Shown: one piece after another, positions 39,849 through 53,409 of the stretch | How the letters are laid out: each line of letters opens with the position of its first letter | How positions within the stretch are numbered: the stretch's first letter is position 1 | Assembly: GCA_963920635.1 (NCBI GenBank) | Contig: OY987302.1 | Coordinates: forward strand, 27,503,278-27,567,277 | Direction of reading: 5' to 3' | DNA from: Pseudeuparius sepicola | Taxonomy: Eukaryota > Arthropoda > Insecta > Coleoptera > Anthribidae | DNA: 64,000 nt | Made by a program: the position numbers and the translations under genes | Notes under the pieces: generated by a model | Database searches by the model: none | Told to the model about the DNA's origin: nothing | The model's input: the letters and a program-made list of their open reading frames with translations, nothing else

Positions 39849-40330
39849 AGGGTGAGTTTTTTTTAAGATCAATATGGGAATCTCTGAAACTAGCAGAGAT
39901 AGAGGGGAGGTTAAATGGGGAAAGAACTGCAGTTTGTGGGTCCAATTTAACGCGCCTTGTGGATTTTTGAAAAAAGTCATAGCTTACTCGATATTTTGAA
40001 AAAACGAAATTTTGGCAATTTATTCTAATCCGTCTAGCTATCTAATTTAGATAAAAACTGTAAATATCCCCGTTGAAGAATTTGTGTCCCCAATGCGGTT
40101 ATCGTGTCCTACTTTCCGTGCCAGCTGCCATTTTCGAGATATGACACAAACTCTTGTTTTTTTTTACAGTTTGCCATGGTCTCAAAAAATCAAGCATCTT
40201 TAGCGCTTTCGAACGATATAATCTCGATATGGTTATTCAGAAAATAAACGGAAGTAACTAAAGCTGCATATTTAAGCAGCGTTGGAACGAGATCGTCTTT
40301 AACTCCGAAAGCCGAAAACGCAATTCCAAA
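39849..40330. repeat. Single diverged mariner arm (same family as 43,059)
   Basis: Starts ACAGGGTGAGTTTTTTTT and shares AACTAGCAGAGATAGA, GGTTAAATGGGGAAAGAA and a GATATGACACAAACTCTTG segment with the arm at 43,059. I see no matching opposite arm nearby, so it is one end of a decayed copy. Confidence 0.5.
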
Positions 40331-41424
40331 ATACACTTTGTCGAATGTGGGTTAAATGTTAACCACCTTCGACTGAATTAACGTTATGACAAAGAGATGG
40401 CGCGTATCAGAAGAACATCAGCGAGACTCAATACGATGGGAGGTTTTATGACCTTTTGCTTTGCCCCAGGACGTGACTCCTACGACACCGCCGTTAATGT
40501 GATCCCCGCCTGCCATAATATCATCGAAAATATACACTCCTCGTGTCGGGAACATGCGAACGGTTTTCGGTTTTTGTCGCCAAGACATGGAAAAGTCGTT
40601 AGCAGAATTTCTTTTTGCCTCGCAGATTTTCTCCGGTTAGACGTTTTAAAATGTAACATGGGCAAATGCTTTCCAACCGTTTTAAAATGTATGTAATAGA
40701 AAAGTTTGCTTTAACCGACCTGCAAAATATTTTATTAGGAATCGCAAAACTTTATACCTTCTACTATCATATACATAATCACACATATATAATGAAGAAC
40801 GCAATCTAGTTCATAGTTTATTTGAACGATTTTATCGGGTGTGTGAAAAATTACGTTAATATCAGGCTCCATTTAACATATTTTATATGACAAGATGGAC
40901 TTTCTGTATTCTGGTCTTCTCTGTAGTATGGGTCTCTCGGAGGTGTGCAGACCACCACAGGCACCTACCTGTTTCGGACTTGTTGATCCTCATCACGCAG
41001 ACGCAGCGCAGCTGTGGAATATGAAATAGTACAACGCGGTGAGGATTGTACCATCCAATGCCATCTAGCGGGTACTGGAAAAAAACAGAACAATGTGAGT
41101 ATGTAGTAGCGTTGAGTGAGGATATAATAAGAGGCACCTCTTAATGCGGCGATTTCGAACCCCAAACGAAAATTGTGGTGTAGATGGCGCCTCAGTCGCC
41201 GGCATTGAGATTCTTCAGACGCAGCAAGAAGTCTGCGCCCTTCTGTACGAAAACCAAACATGCTCGGCTAGATATTTCTAATTTAAATAATATTTAATAT
41301 AATATTATTATTAGGACAGTTTTTTATGAGGAATTCAATAATGTTATATCAATCTATTTGTGATGCCTATAGGTGAAGAAAGAAACGACCCCCAATTTTT
41401 ATTTTTCTTATGGGCATATTGGGC
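40331..41424. other. Non-coding stretch with one hammerhead-like motif
   Basis: No gene supported; frames up to 99 codons lack features. On the minus strand 40,962-40,998 reads GTGATGAG, a short stem, CGAAAC and AGGTA, one base away from a hammerhead core. See findings. Confidence 0.4.
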
Positions 41425-43819
41425 CAGGGCCGTGTTAAGGTAAAAATTTGCCCGGGGCAAAGTTCTTTTTTGGCGCCCCCCCAAATCAAAATTAAATTAA
41501 TTAAATTAAATATATATACTAAAATCTCTCTTTAACTGTACACCAGAAATTACAATAATTCATAATATAATAATATTATGAATATAATAATATTCATAAT
41601 TGTTTTGGACACCTCCAGCCAGGTGCGTATTTAGCATATCTGGCAGAAATGTCAATTCTTGTTACAGAGGCCTAACCTTAACCTTGATATTTCTAACCTA
41701 ACTTAGAATACAGAAACTATAACTATAGCCTTTTTATGTACTTCAAAGAACAGAGTTTAATGTTAATTTCTATCTACTCAAATTTAGAATTCGTGCGCGT
41801 CAAACGTAAATTCTATTGATTGCGGTCCTGTCCTCTGTTAGGTACCTACCTTGTTTAATATAATATATTTAATATATTTAATATATTATTATTACCTTGT
41901 TAGCTTTTGCTTATGGCGGAATTTCTATATATTTATAGATTTAGTTGCTTGTGTCGGCCTCCAAGGACCAAATCTAAAACTAACAGAGACCTGATTCTCA
42001 AGGCGCCACCTATTATCAAAATCTAAAACTAACGGAGATCTATGATCGGATTCACAAGGGCGCCACCTATTATCAAAATCAAAAACCTTAGCGCTTCTTA
42101 CTCGATCTCGTTTAGAAACCTGTCACGCTACGCAGATCCCATACGGTGTATATTCGCAGACTTATCGATCGGCAGTGACGTCACTGGAGCCCTCAGCCGG
42201 TTTGTTTACTGTAGGCACAGCCGATCAGAGTAATAAAAACGGTTGAAAACGATTTTTTTTATAGTTTTTGTATCGATCGCTGAGTCATCACCGGTCAGCC
42301 GGCCCGCGAACAACCATGCCTCCCAAGGTCATTATATTCTTCCCTACGTAGGTCGATGCATTATATTACAAATGAATTTTAGGTGTTGAAAATAATTACG
42401 GAAACAATAATTATAACAAAGTTTATTCAGATATTTACAATTATATACCTAGCTATACCTTGGTATTGAAAACATTTTAAATAATAAACTGAAATAATCC
42501 TCAAGAAAAATTTGCTTGTGCATGCTTTCGTTGATTGAGGATTCTTTCCTCCATCGACGAGGCTTTTAACGAGGATAAGATCACAGACCTATACACGATG
42601 TCTATATTAAAGGGGAGCCAGTGAATATCTTGATAAATATGCATTTTTCGGTTTCGGACAACTTTCTTTGAAAGAAAAGATTGCTTTTTTGATGGTCTAA
42701 CTTTATGCAAAAGCATATTCGAGAATTACGGCCTATACTTTCCGAGATAATTTTGAAAAACCTTTGTAAAAACCGCCTTGTTTTAAGAGTTACCGAAAAA
42801 ATTCTTAATGACGTTTGTGGGCAAAACTGACTGCTTTCAGTTTACTTTATTAGAATTTGGAAAAAGGCCACCGTTTATAGCACTAAAAAAAACTCAGCTG
42901 GCATGCTAGAAAATTTTAAAACTGTCCGAGATAGTTTTACCTTTGCCACAGGATAAGCAATACCTTTACCAATACCTCCTGAGAAATTTCCAAGATTTGC
43001 AAAATAGTAGTTATGTTGTGAAATATAGCGTTGATTTTCATCGACGAATGTAGGTATACAGGGTGGTTTTTTTTTCGATGCCCACTATGGGGATCTCGAA
43101 AACTAGCAGAGCTAGAACAAAGGTTAAATGGGAAAAGAATTGCGGTTTTGAATGCTCAATCTAATGCCTCTTTTGAAATTTTAAAAAAGTTCATGGCTCA
43201 CTAGATATTTTGAAAAGAGTGTTTTTTTTTTGCTATTTTTCATAAGATCTCTGTAGCTCCGTTATTTCTGATTATACAGAAAAACTCTAGAGACAAAAAT
43301 TGTAGATCATTTTGGGCTTAATAAGATAAACTTATCCACTTTTTTATGTTGTTTCTGATTTTTGAGATATGACATAAACTTGTGTTTTTTTTTAATGTAA
43401 ATCATAGTTGGCCAAGGCCTTATAAAATCGGCCATTTTTTGAGCTTTCCAAAGATATAATACTCGACATAGTTATTATAAAAAATGAAAGAGCTATGGCT
43501 AATTTTCTGATTTTTTTCAAAATTTTCACATAGTCAGCCATGGAATATTTCATAATTACATTCTATTTTATAATTAGACATTCTTCAAACTTCCTAATAT
43601 TTTGTTTTTAGCTGATATCGAAATGTAACAAAATAAAACAAAAAAAACTCAAATTAAAATTATTATTTTTTTAAAAGGTCATCTTTTAAAATAAAAAAGG
43701 TGTTCAAACAATCTATCATTATTATTTACGCAAATATTGCATCTTTTTAAAACTGAATTTGTCGCCTTTCTTAGAGAGCGCCTGTCAATACTGGCAATTG
43801 CTTCTAAAACAGCTGCTCT

Positions 43820-43986
43820 TAATTCAACAATTGTCTCGTACTTTATTTTGTACTATCCAAAACACACAAATTGGGGGATCTGGGCTGCCAGGAAATAGGT
43901 GTATTTTTCCCTATCAAACTATTTGGATATAGCTGATCTAGGTAATTTCTTACGGGCAGATAATTATGTGATGGAGCTCCATCATG
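43820..43986 (-). pseudogene. Mariner transposase C-terminal fragment
   Basis: The minus strand reads HDGAPSHNYLPVRNYLD, then IGKNTPISWQPRSPNL, the conserved mariner region between the second and third catalytic acids. A stop follows after about 55 codons and further stops lie downstream (to about 43,700). It lies at the centre between the inverted arms. Confidence 0.8.
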
Positions 43987-44759
43987 ATAATTTTTGTTTT
44001 ATTTTGTTACATTTTGTTACCAGCTAAAAATAAAATATTTGAAAGTTTGAAGTATGTCTTATTATAAAATAGAACGTAATTATGAAAATATTCCATGGCT
44101 GACTATGTGAAAATTAAGAAAAAAATCAGAAAATTAGCCACACAGAAAATATACGCTACGCGGACAGAAGTGCCAGTAGCATCGGGCTCGTAAAATATGT
44201 ATAGCACACCGAAACTTGGTTTTGCCTTGGCCTAACAGATAGCGCTCGGATGCAGAATCGTTCGATTTTTAAAACCGTAAAATGCCCTCCGCTAAAAGTC
44301 ACCGCTAGAGGCGCCAGCAGTCAGCTGGAGAGCCTAACCGTGTTGCCGGTGGTTTAGGAATAAAGGTTTCATAAACGCTGTCTATGCTGGCGGCCGCTTT
44401 CGGTCATCAAAATCTATTTCCCGGCAGACGGTCAGAGGCCTTGAACTATACGAAATAATAGTGGGATTTATTATTTGCTTCGTCTTTGCAGAAGTCGTAT
44501 GACGTATACTAAGTTATACAGAGTGCTTCAGAGCTAATCATTATCTAATTAAAATATACCAAGATGTTACAAATAATATATTTTATTCCTGCCTATTTTA
44601 TTTACTAATTACCTATACACTTAGTATACGGTAAATATTTGTTCTACAATGTAGAAAATATGTACAGGATGTCAATGATGCCAAATTTATCGGTTTTACT
44701 ATTTAATTTTGGGACTTAACTGAATACTTGTTGAATTTGAAATATTCATTTGATATCAT

Positions 44760-46030
44760 GATCCCCGCAAGGACGTTCCTAATCATTCCAAATGCACGAA
44801 TTCGTGGTTGAAGAAAATTGTTGGGCGAAAACTACCTCCACTACCCCTTAAAGAAAAAAAAATGACAACTTTCATGGTACGATTTTTAGGTAATGATTCC
44901 AGATGTTCAAATTCGTGCTTTAAAAAAATTGTTGGGCAAAACTATCCCCAGCACCGCCCTTTTAGGAAAAAAAATGATCACTTTATTGTCGGATCCTCGC
45001 CGATTTTAGAAAGAACGTTCGTAATGATTCCAGATGCACTAAATCGTGGTTGAAAAAAATTTCTTGTGCGAAAACTACCCTCCAGCACCCCTTTAAGAAG
45101 AAAAATGATAACTTCATTGTCGGATCCTCGCCAATTTTAGCAAGGAACGTTCCTAATGATTCCAGATGCGCGAATTCGTGGTTGAAAAAATTTGTTGTGC
45201 AAAAACTACCCCCACTACCCCTTAAAGAAAAAAGATAACTTTCATGGTACGATTCCCACCGTTTTTAGCAAGGACGTTCCTAATGATGCCAGATAATGCA
45301 CAAATCTGTACCTACTTTAAAAAAGTTGTTGGTCGGAAACTACCCCCAGCACCCCTTTTAAAAAAATATAACTTCATTATCGGATCCTGGCCGATTTTAG
45401 CAAGTACGTTTTTAATGACTAGAGTCACGAATTCGCCGTTGAAAAAATTTCTTGTGCGAAAACTAAGTATACCCTCAGGACCCCTTTAAAAACAAAAATG
45501 ATAACTTTATTATTGTCGGATCTTGGCCGATTTTAGCAAGTACGTTCTAAATGATTCTAGATTCACGAATTCGCGGTTGAATCTAGATGCGCGAATTCGT
45601 GGTTGAAAAAATTTGTTGGGCAAAAACTACCCCCCACTACCCCTTAAGGAAAAAAAGGAAAATTTCATGGTACGATTCCCACCGTTTTTAGCAAGGACGT
45701 TCCCAATGATTCCCGATGCACAAATTTGTACTTTAAAAAAATTGTTGGGCGAAAACTACCCCAGTACCCTTTTAAAAAAATTATAACTTCATTGTCTGAT
45801 CCTGGCCGATTTTAGCAACTACGTCCTTATATAATGACTCTAGTTTCACGAATTCGCGGTAGAAAAAAATTCTTGTGCGAAAACTACCCCCAGCACAACT
45901 TTAAGAACAAAAATGATAACTTATATTGTCGGATCCTCGCCAATTTTAGCAAGGACGTTCGCAAAGATTCCAGATGCACAAATTCGTGGTTAAAAAAATT
46001 GTTGGGCGAATAATACCCCCAGCATACCTT
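44760..46030 (+). repeat. Minisatellite array 1 (about 120-125-bp units, forward)
   Basis: About ten diverged units with (A)AATTCGTGGTTGAAAAAA, GGGC(G/A)AAAACTACCCC and TTTTAGCAAGGACGTTC. Frames across it are repeat artefacts. Confidence 0.9.
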
Positions 46031-47648
46031 TCAAAAAACGACAATAATCAAATTAAAAAAATCAATTCGGGGTGGAAAGGGGTAGTTTTTGCCCCGCAAA
46101 TGTTTTCAACACGGATTCGTGAAATAAGGAATATAGTGATTGCATTTTCAAAAAACGACAATAATCAAGTTAAAAACAAACTTCCGGTCCGGGGGTGGGA
46201 AGGGGTAGTTTTTGCCCCGTAAAGGTTTTCAACCACGGATTCGTGAAATAAGGGATATAGTGAATGTCTTTTAAAAAAACGATAATCAAATTAAAAACAA
46301 ACTTTCTGGGGTGGGAAGGGGTAGTTTTTGCCCCGCAAATGTTTTCAACCACACATTCGTGAAATAAGGAATATAGTGATTGCATTTTCAAAAAACGACA
46401 ATAATCAAATTTAAAACAAACTTTCTGGGGTGGGAAGGGGTAGTTTTTGCCCCGTAAATGTTTTCAACCAAGGATTCGTGAAATAAAGGATACAGTGAAT
46501 ATTAGTGAATGTCTTTTCAAAAAACGACAATAATCAAATTAAAAATAAACTTTTGGGGGTGGGAAGGGGTAGTTTTTGCCCCGTAAATGTTTCCAACCAC
46601 GGATTCGTGAAATAAGGGATATAGTGAATGTCTTTTCAAAAACGACAACAATCAAATTAAAAATACGCTTTCGGGGGGGAAGGGGTAGTTTTTGCCCCGT
46701 AAATGTTTCCAACCACGGATTCGTGAAATAAGGGATATAGTGAATGTCTTTTAAAAAAACGATAATCAAATTAAAAACAAACTTTCTGGGGTGGGAAGGG
46801 GTAGTTTTTGCCCCGCAAATGTTTTCAACCACACATTCGTGAAATAAGGAATATAGTGATTGCATTTTCAAAAAACGACAATAATCAAATTTAAAACAAA
46901 CTTTCTGGGGTGGGAAGGGGTAGTTTTTGCCCCGTAAATGTTTTCAACCAAGGATTCGTGAAATAAAGGATACAGTGAATATTAGTGAATGTCTTTTCAA
47001 AAAACGACAATAATCAAATTAAAAATAAACTTTTGGGGGTGGGAAGGGGTAGTTTTTGCCCCGTAAATGTTTCCAACCACGGATTCGTGAAATAAGGGAT
47101 ATAGTGAATGTCTTTTCAAAAACGACAATAATCAAATTAAAAATACGCTTTCGGGGGGGAAGGGGTAGTTTTTGCCCCGTAAATGTTTCCAACCACGGAT
47201 TCGTGAAATAAGGGATATAGTGAATGTCTTTTCAAAAACGACAATAATCAAATTAAAAATACGCTTTCGGGGGGGAAGGGGTAGTTTTTGCCCCGTAAAT
47301 GTTTTCAACCACGGATACGTGAAATAAGGGAAATAGTGAATGTCTTTTCAAGGAACGACAATAATCTAATTAAAAATAAACTTTCGGGGGTGGGAAGGGG
47401 TAGTTTTTGCCCCGTAAATGTTTTCAACCACCGATTCGTGAAATAAGGTAAGTATATAGTAATGCCTTTTCAAAAAATGACTAAATAATCGTCTCAAAAA
47501 CAATATCCCTGGTGGAGGGGGTAGTTTTTTCCTGACAAATTTTTTCAACCACTAATTTGTGCATCTAGAATCATTTGGAACGTCCTTGCTAAAACGGTGA
47601 ACATTGAACTAAGAACAATGGAATTATCAATTTTTCAGGGGGTGCATG
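46031..47648 (-). repeat. Minisatellite array 2 (about 120-bp units, inverted relative to array 1)
   Basis: Units read GGGGTAGTTTTTGCCCCG, TTTTCAACCACGGATTCGTG and AAAACGACAATAATCAAATT, the reverse complement of the array-1 core. A 480-bp block of four units from 46,261 recurs at 46,741 with a single base change that I noticed (near 46,648/47,128), a higher-order repeat. Confidence 0.9.
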
Positions 47649-47656
47649 GGGTAGCT

Positions 47657-50360
47657 CAGTGGCGTCGCGTGACTTCGGAAGCAGGGGGGGCACCTTAATT
47701 TTTTTTTCTCAAGACAATGAACAACATTTCAATATTTTTTTATCGCAATTTTAGTTGAACTGAAACAAAAATGGGAAAAGAAAACAATTAGGTACTCGTT
47801 TATTTTCATATTTTTAATGAACCAACGAGACAAATAATACATGAATCAAAAACAAAAAAAAAATTCCGAAATTAAAAAAAACTTGTACTGTCACTGTCAG
47901 AAAAAACTTCCAAAATAAAACAAGTTGTATGTACTGTCCTATCATTAATACAAACAAAAAATAAATAACATCTAAAAAATAAAATAATGTAGAAAAACTT
48001 TTTTATTATACTTCTTTGAAAACACCTTATTTTCATCTGTTTTAGCAATAATGAAAGATGGGGTTTTTCGGGGTAGCGCACGGAAACAGCGCATGGAAAA
48101 ACTTTCCGTGCGCTGAATAAAAATACCGAATATATAGCTTTAAAATAGAAATATACAGCAAAGTAACTAAATTTAAGAAACTCTATATGCTCTATGATAT
48201 TTAACATATACCTATTTTGTATTTTAGTTCGTAAGTGTTTCAATATTTAGATACATTTCTGTAATATTGTTGACGTTTTATTCACCTTATCTGACAATAA
48301 CGAATTTACAACAAAGCGCACCAATGACGTCAAAACCTATAGACGTGGTGCCCCATTGTTAAAATGCCCTTTATTTTGACGCCAAGATTAAATGTATCCA
48401 TACTACTCTAACAACATGCTACAAACAAAGACAGAAAGTCAACCATCAACCAACTATACACCCGGTGATTCCCGGTTATAGTTCCTCCAGAATCACACTT
48501 AGATATCGCATGTTTTTTCTTGTTTGGGGGCGCCGGAAGCATCGGAACCTCACCTGAAGACTCGGGGGATGGTCTAACGACGCCAGCATCCGAGCCCAGA
48601 GTCGAAATAAGTTCGCTACGGCTCGACAAAAAGGGGCAATTTCTGACAATCTCGCGACATTTTCGGAATAATTTAATGGAGCGCTTAGATTGTGATTAGT
48701 TCTGGGCGTCAAGCGTTTATCAAAACAAACCTGTCTATAGGTTCTGACGTCATTGATTAAACTTATTATAATATGCCGATAAAATGTTTAAGTTTCCGTT
48801 TTCAAAGAAGTATAATAAAAAATATCGTTCATTATACGTCCCGAAATAGATTTTTCCGTGCTTGCATGACTTCCCGTGTGAGGCGCAGCCGAACACGGGA
48901 ATATGTCACGCGTGCAGGGAAAAATCTTTATTTCCAGACTCGTAATGAAATATACTATTTAAAAAGAAGCTTTTATTTAAGCCATGTACTAAAATGAATA
49001 AAATAAAATAAGTATATAGTAAAATCGAGCAACTCTTACGCCTGGCGTAAACAAGACCACGTGAGTTGAAATATTCGCCAGGGCCGCACTGAGGCATGAC
49101 CTTTATTTAATGTTAGTTTTACAATGGTTTACATCAAAATATTTGGGAAAAGAATTACTGGCTTAATTAAAATGGTTCAAAACATCGATAAAATTATTTG
49201 TGGCAGTGTCTAAATAGCTGAAAACAACAAGGTAAAACGGCGTAACTACACTTTTTCGATCGAGTGTCTCCCTGTTGCCGACTCGGGTGAAACTTTATAG
49301 ACTACCGACCAATCGCGGATCGTCATTGAACACGTGGTTTTATTTACGAAAGGCGCACGGATTGCTCGATTTTAGTATCGGTTTTTGTTAAGATAATTCA
49401 ATGTCAAATTGCGACAAGTTCTTATAAATCTGAAAGCTTTTCGCGCGAATTTTAAGGAAAATACATACTTTGGCAAATAGGTACTTGCTTATCAACCAAT
49501 CACTGTCCAACAAAATTAATTGGTACTTACGTTAATGAACATCTCGCGCGACATGCTTTTTGATTTACAAAAACGCAATTTGGCATTGAATTATCTTTAC
49601 TGAAAACCTAGACTTATTTTATATTATTTTATTCGTTTTAGTATATGGTTTAAATAAAAGCTTGTTTTGACAAAGTTTTTTTACCTTTTATTTTATTTGA
49701 TTCTCAATATCAGGAGGGTGGTAAAGAAATTTAGTCCACCATCTTGGGACATCCGCTATATTGGATTTAGTATGACGCCACTTATTTTTTTGTACTCGTC
49801 ATTTCATACCCATGTCAAATAGGTTGTGCAGAAATAGCATTGACTGACGTATTTATAAAGACTTCTCACGACTCGACTATAACTTCATGTCCCTGAAAGA
49901 AGTTGGCGCAAATAACCAACAATGCCTTTTGCATTGTATTTTGTCTCGGAAGGGCGCATGGTGGCCCAAAAAAGTGTCAGACGCGACAGTCGTGAGCAGT
50001 CTTATTGATGCGGACAAGTTAAATAAAAGCTTGTAAAAATATCATGCATCTTTTACAGGTCAGGCACATCATATGTACTCAATAAAACTTCATTCTTCGA
50101 CTGCTTTTTTGGGTAAAACATTCTATCAAGTGCGAGGCGAGTCAGGTTAAGACAAATCTATGCACGCGCGGCCATGCGGTGCCTACCGTAGCCCATGAGG
50201 CCAAAACTATAGGCACCATCACACCGCTCATGTAATTAATTAAGTGATTGCTGTGAATTATTTCCATTTTTACCTTAGGTAGGTAGTGTTATAAAATTCC
50301 CACCTAACAAAAACTGAGGGGGGCCCGTGCCCCCCCTGCCCCCCCGACGCGACGCCACTG
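47657..50360. mobile_element. hAT-like element, 2,704 bp, nested in array 2
   Basis: The target duplication GGGTAGCT is at 47649-47656 and 50361-50368. Termini are CAGTGGCGTCGCG and its reverse complement, a typical hAT end. No transposase is visible; the interior includes C-rich/G-rich subterminal runs, an AT-rich stretch and a satellite-like unit near 49,730-49,830. Confidence 0.87.
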
Positions 50361-50745
50361 GGGTAGCTTTTGTACGATGATTTTTTTCTACCACGGATTC
50401 GTGAAATAAGAGTTATAGTGGCTAGGCTTTCAAAAAACTATCATAGTCGGACCAAAAGCAATCTATCCGAGGGTTGGAAGTTGGAAGGGATAATTTTTGC
50501 TTGTAAATTTTTCTACCACGGGTTCATGTTCATGCATCTGGAATCATTTGGAACGTCGTTGCTAAAAACGGCGCAGATAATCGGACCAAGAATACAAGAA
50601 TAATGTAGTTATTATTTTGTTCCTTGAGGGGTGCAGGGGTGGTTTTTGCGCAGTAATTTTTTTCAGCCACGGATTCGTAAAATAATTATTGAATGCCCTT
50701 TCCAAAAACGACGAAAAAAATAAATCTCTCCAGGGAAGAATTCTA
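50361..50745 (-). repeat. Continuation of minisatellite array 2 after the hAT insertion
   Basis: Diverged units with ACCACGGATTCGTGAAATAA and GGGGTGGTTTTTGCGC in array-2 orientation. Confidence 0.8.
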
Positions 50746-53171
50746 TAGTTACTGCTGACAGCGTCACTGTTAACCTTGGATTCTAAATGGGCAAGCTCAT
50801 TTTATTAAAGATCTTCTCTTTATTTTTATAGTTCGGTAAAACCACCGACTGTTTGCACAATCCGGCAACGCCGCTTTCGGATGCTATTTCCTAGCGTGCT
50901 GCCGCCTAGTATTGAGTAATGAAAGTACCACGGCCGTCAAGGCAGAACTATGGAAGAATTCTTCTATAGACACTGCTGAAAGCCAGGGTAAGCCGGCTTT
51001 CGAGAGCCGGCTTCCTTTCGGGCTGCCAAATAATTACATTGTGTGGAACTTCTGTCCGCGTAGCGTATATTTTCTGTGATTAGCCATAGCTATAGTTAAC
51101 AAAGCTATGCAGAGTATTATATTTTAGAAAAGCTCAAAAAATGGCCGATTTGATAAGGCCACAGCCAACTACGATTTACATTTAAAAAAACACAAGTCTA
51201 TGTCATATCTCAAAAATCACAAACAACATAAAAAATTGGATTACATATCTACAATTATTTTTGTCCCTACAGTTTTTGTGTATAATCAGAAATAAAGGAG
51301 CTACATAGATCTGATAGCAAAAAATCACTATTTTCAAAATATCTAGTGAGCCATGAACTTTTTTAAAAATCCAAAAGGGGCATTAGATTGAGCATTCAAA
51401 ACTGCAATTCTTCCCCGCAATTCTTTGTTGTAGTTCTGCTAGTTTCCAAGATCCCTATACTGGGCATCGAAAAAACTCACCCTGTATATACAGCGTCTGC
51501 CAGAAAGTTGGACACAAATGGGAATTTTCTATATTTGAAGTTTCTCAGAAAAAAAAGTATTCTTGATAAAAGTTGGTACTTGTGCTTAAACTCAAAATAT
51601 ACCCGAAAAATTTTAAAATTTCTATTCGTATACAGGGAAGGTTGAAAAATACTTATGAAAATTCCTCAAGAGTAAAGTAACCTTATTTTTAGAACTACAG
51701 CACTATGGCACTAAGAAGAGTTGTTTGGAATCCCAAGACAATGTCAAATATTAATTCACAGGTACCTACTCAAAAGAAAGAAAAATCACACTTTCGCATT
51801 TTTTATTCACCACGCTGTATAATAGATAATATTAATATTAGCTATGTACCTATTTTGAGGCACATCTTCCAGGATGACAGTACGATACCAACGATTTTTA
51901 TTTACGTTCAACTCTAGCATCTTAAAAACACTTAATAACTGAAACTTCTGCAAAGTTTGTCGTTTTTTTGTGTCCAAGTAAAATACTACTAGGTACAGTT
52001 TCAAACATAACATAGTAACTAATCTGTGGAACACAAAAATATTTTAATACAGCAACAATTTAAGAGTTATTTAATAAATGATAATTCAACAATATGAATA
52101 TCACAACAAAAAAAATATTATGATAATAAAAATTTCAGTGACTACGTGTGCCCCTTCCTTCGCTTCCTTTCGCCTTCAAACAACGCCTACCCCACTCGGC
52201 AATATCACAAATTTTTGAATACGCTTCCTCAATGTTTGAATACGATTTTGCAGACTTTTAAGCTTCACAACTCTCAACGCTTTCGGCCATGACTTTTTCA
52301 ACCTGTCCAAAAGTTCAATTTTTTATTTTATTTGGGACCTTCCCTACGACTCGTGCTCGATTTGGACAAATAACTTGGGCAACCTGCTAACTTACAAGGT
52401 ATTGCACCTAAAAAAGTAAGTATATTGTAAAAATATAATAAAATTAACTTGCCATGAAAATTTAAAACCTTTAGCTAAACATGGAATTTTTAAAGGTGCA
52501 CGTAGTTTCACCAGTCGATTCTAAACACACCGTTAATTGAGGACCATCGACGAACACACGTAGTCTCCCTTTCAATGTCAAAGTAAGCACTTTTTATGGC
52601 TTGCACCCTTGTTTGTATAAATAACGCTTGCACCCATTTTGCCCTCAAAACTGGATCCTTAGAAAAGGCAAAAACGGACACTTTTGGCTTTGGCCCGGTT
52701 AGGTAATTGCCTTTCCAATTTGGGCGTCGATTGATTCCTTCCTCCATCGACGAATTTGGGACACAACACTTGCATGGCTAGAACCGTTGATTTGTATCGA
52801 TTCTAAAACCACAAGAAAACACTCATTTTGATACAACCATAGAAGAATCTACTACGACTAGATTCTTCTATGATACAACAAAACACATTTTCACTTCCTA
52901 ACCTCTGTACCTATTTATCGTTTATCTGATGGCTCAAAACACGAAATGTTTTTTATATGCACACACTAATTATCGGACTATAACACCACCGCACACTATC
53001 CACCAAATACAGGTAACAATAATATAAGTGGAAATAAGAAAACGAGAATCACAGCAAATTAATAACCGGCAGCAAAAAGCAAAAACAGCTGGCTGGACCT
53101 TGGACGTGACGATGCGCTTGGTCGATCGATACCCGGCCCGCGTACGTATGTACATAATTACAGTTTCCTGC

Positions 53172-53409
53172 CCTGTAAAATTTAACCTCCTTCCATCGAC
53201 GCTTTTCTCCAACCGTCGATTGCGGATTCCTTCCTTCATCGACAGCTCGGACCGTGGTTCGGAATTTGGCGTCACCGTACGGACGCGTCCCCTGTAAAAT
53301 TTAACCTCCTTCCATCGACGCTTTTCTCCAACCGTCGATTGCGGATTCCTTCCTTCATCGACAGCTCGGACCGTGGTTCGGAATTTGGCGTCACCGTACG
53401 GACGCGTCT
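53172..53409. repeat. Two-copy tandem repeat, 119-bp unit
   Basis: CCTGTAAAATTTAACCTCCT at 53,172 recurs at 53,291, and the copies stay nearly identical through GGCGTCACCGTACGGACGCG. The 190-codon minus-strand frame over it is a product of the repetition. Confidence 0.85.

Larger units (their letters stand above)
44141..51078. mobile_element. 6.9-kb TIR element with 8-bp target duplication, carrying satellite arrays
   Basis: The target duplication ATTAGCCA is at 44133-44140 and 51079-51086, inside the mariner arm. Terminal inverted repeats match perfectly for 31 bp, beginning CACAGAAAATATACGC and ending GCGGACAGAAGT. The interior has no transposase, two unique flanks (about 44,172-44,750 and 50,745-51,047), long minisatellite arrays and a nested hAT. 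The 8-bp duplication points to the hAT class or a relative, though the termini are not the usual CAGNG. Confidence 0.87.
43059..51484. mobile_element. Fold-back mariner element interrupted by a 6.9-kb insertion
   Basis: Ends TA-CAGGGTG and CACCCTG-TA. The left arm (43,059 to about 43,650) is the inverse of 43,985-44,140 plus 51,087-51,484, so the arms are about 590 bp and the original element about 1.5 kb. Shared blocks include AACTAGCAGAGCTAGA, AACAAAGGTTAAATGGG and ATGGCTCACTAGATATTTTG. The insertion at 44,141 split the right arm. Confidence 0.85.

Noticed and set aside
40397..40696. 99-codon frame
   Set aside because: No recognisable domain, and the opposite strand is equally open.
46170..46871. 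Long minus-strand frames with repeated peptides
   Set aside because: They are translations of the minisatellite units, not genes.
44760..47648. Possible CRISPR-like array
   Set aside because: Units are about 120 bp and diverged along their whole length, without short exact repeats and unique spacers; this is a eukaryotic minisatellite.
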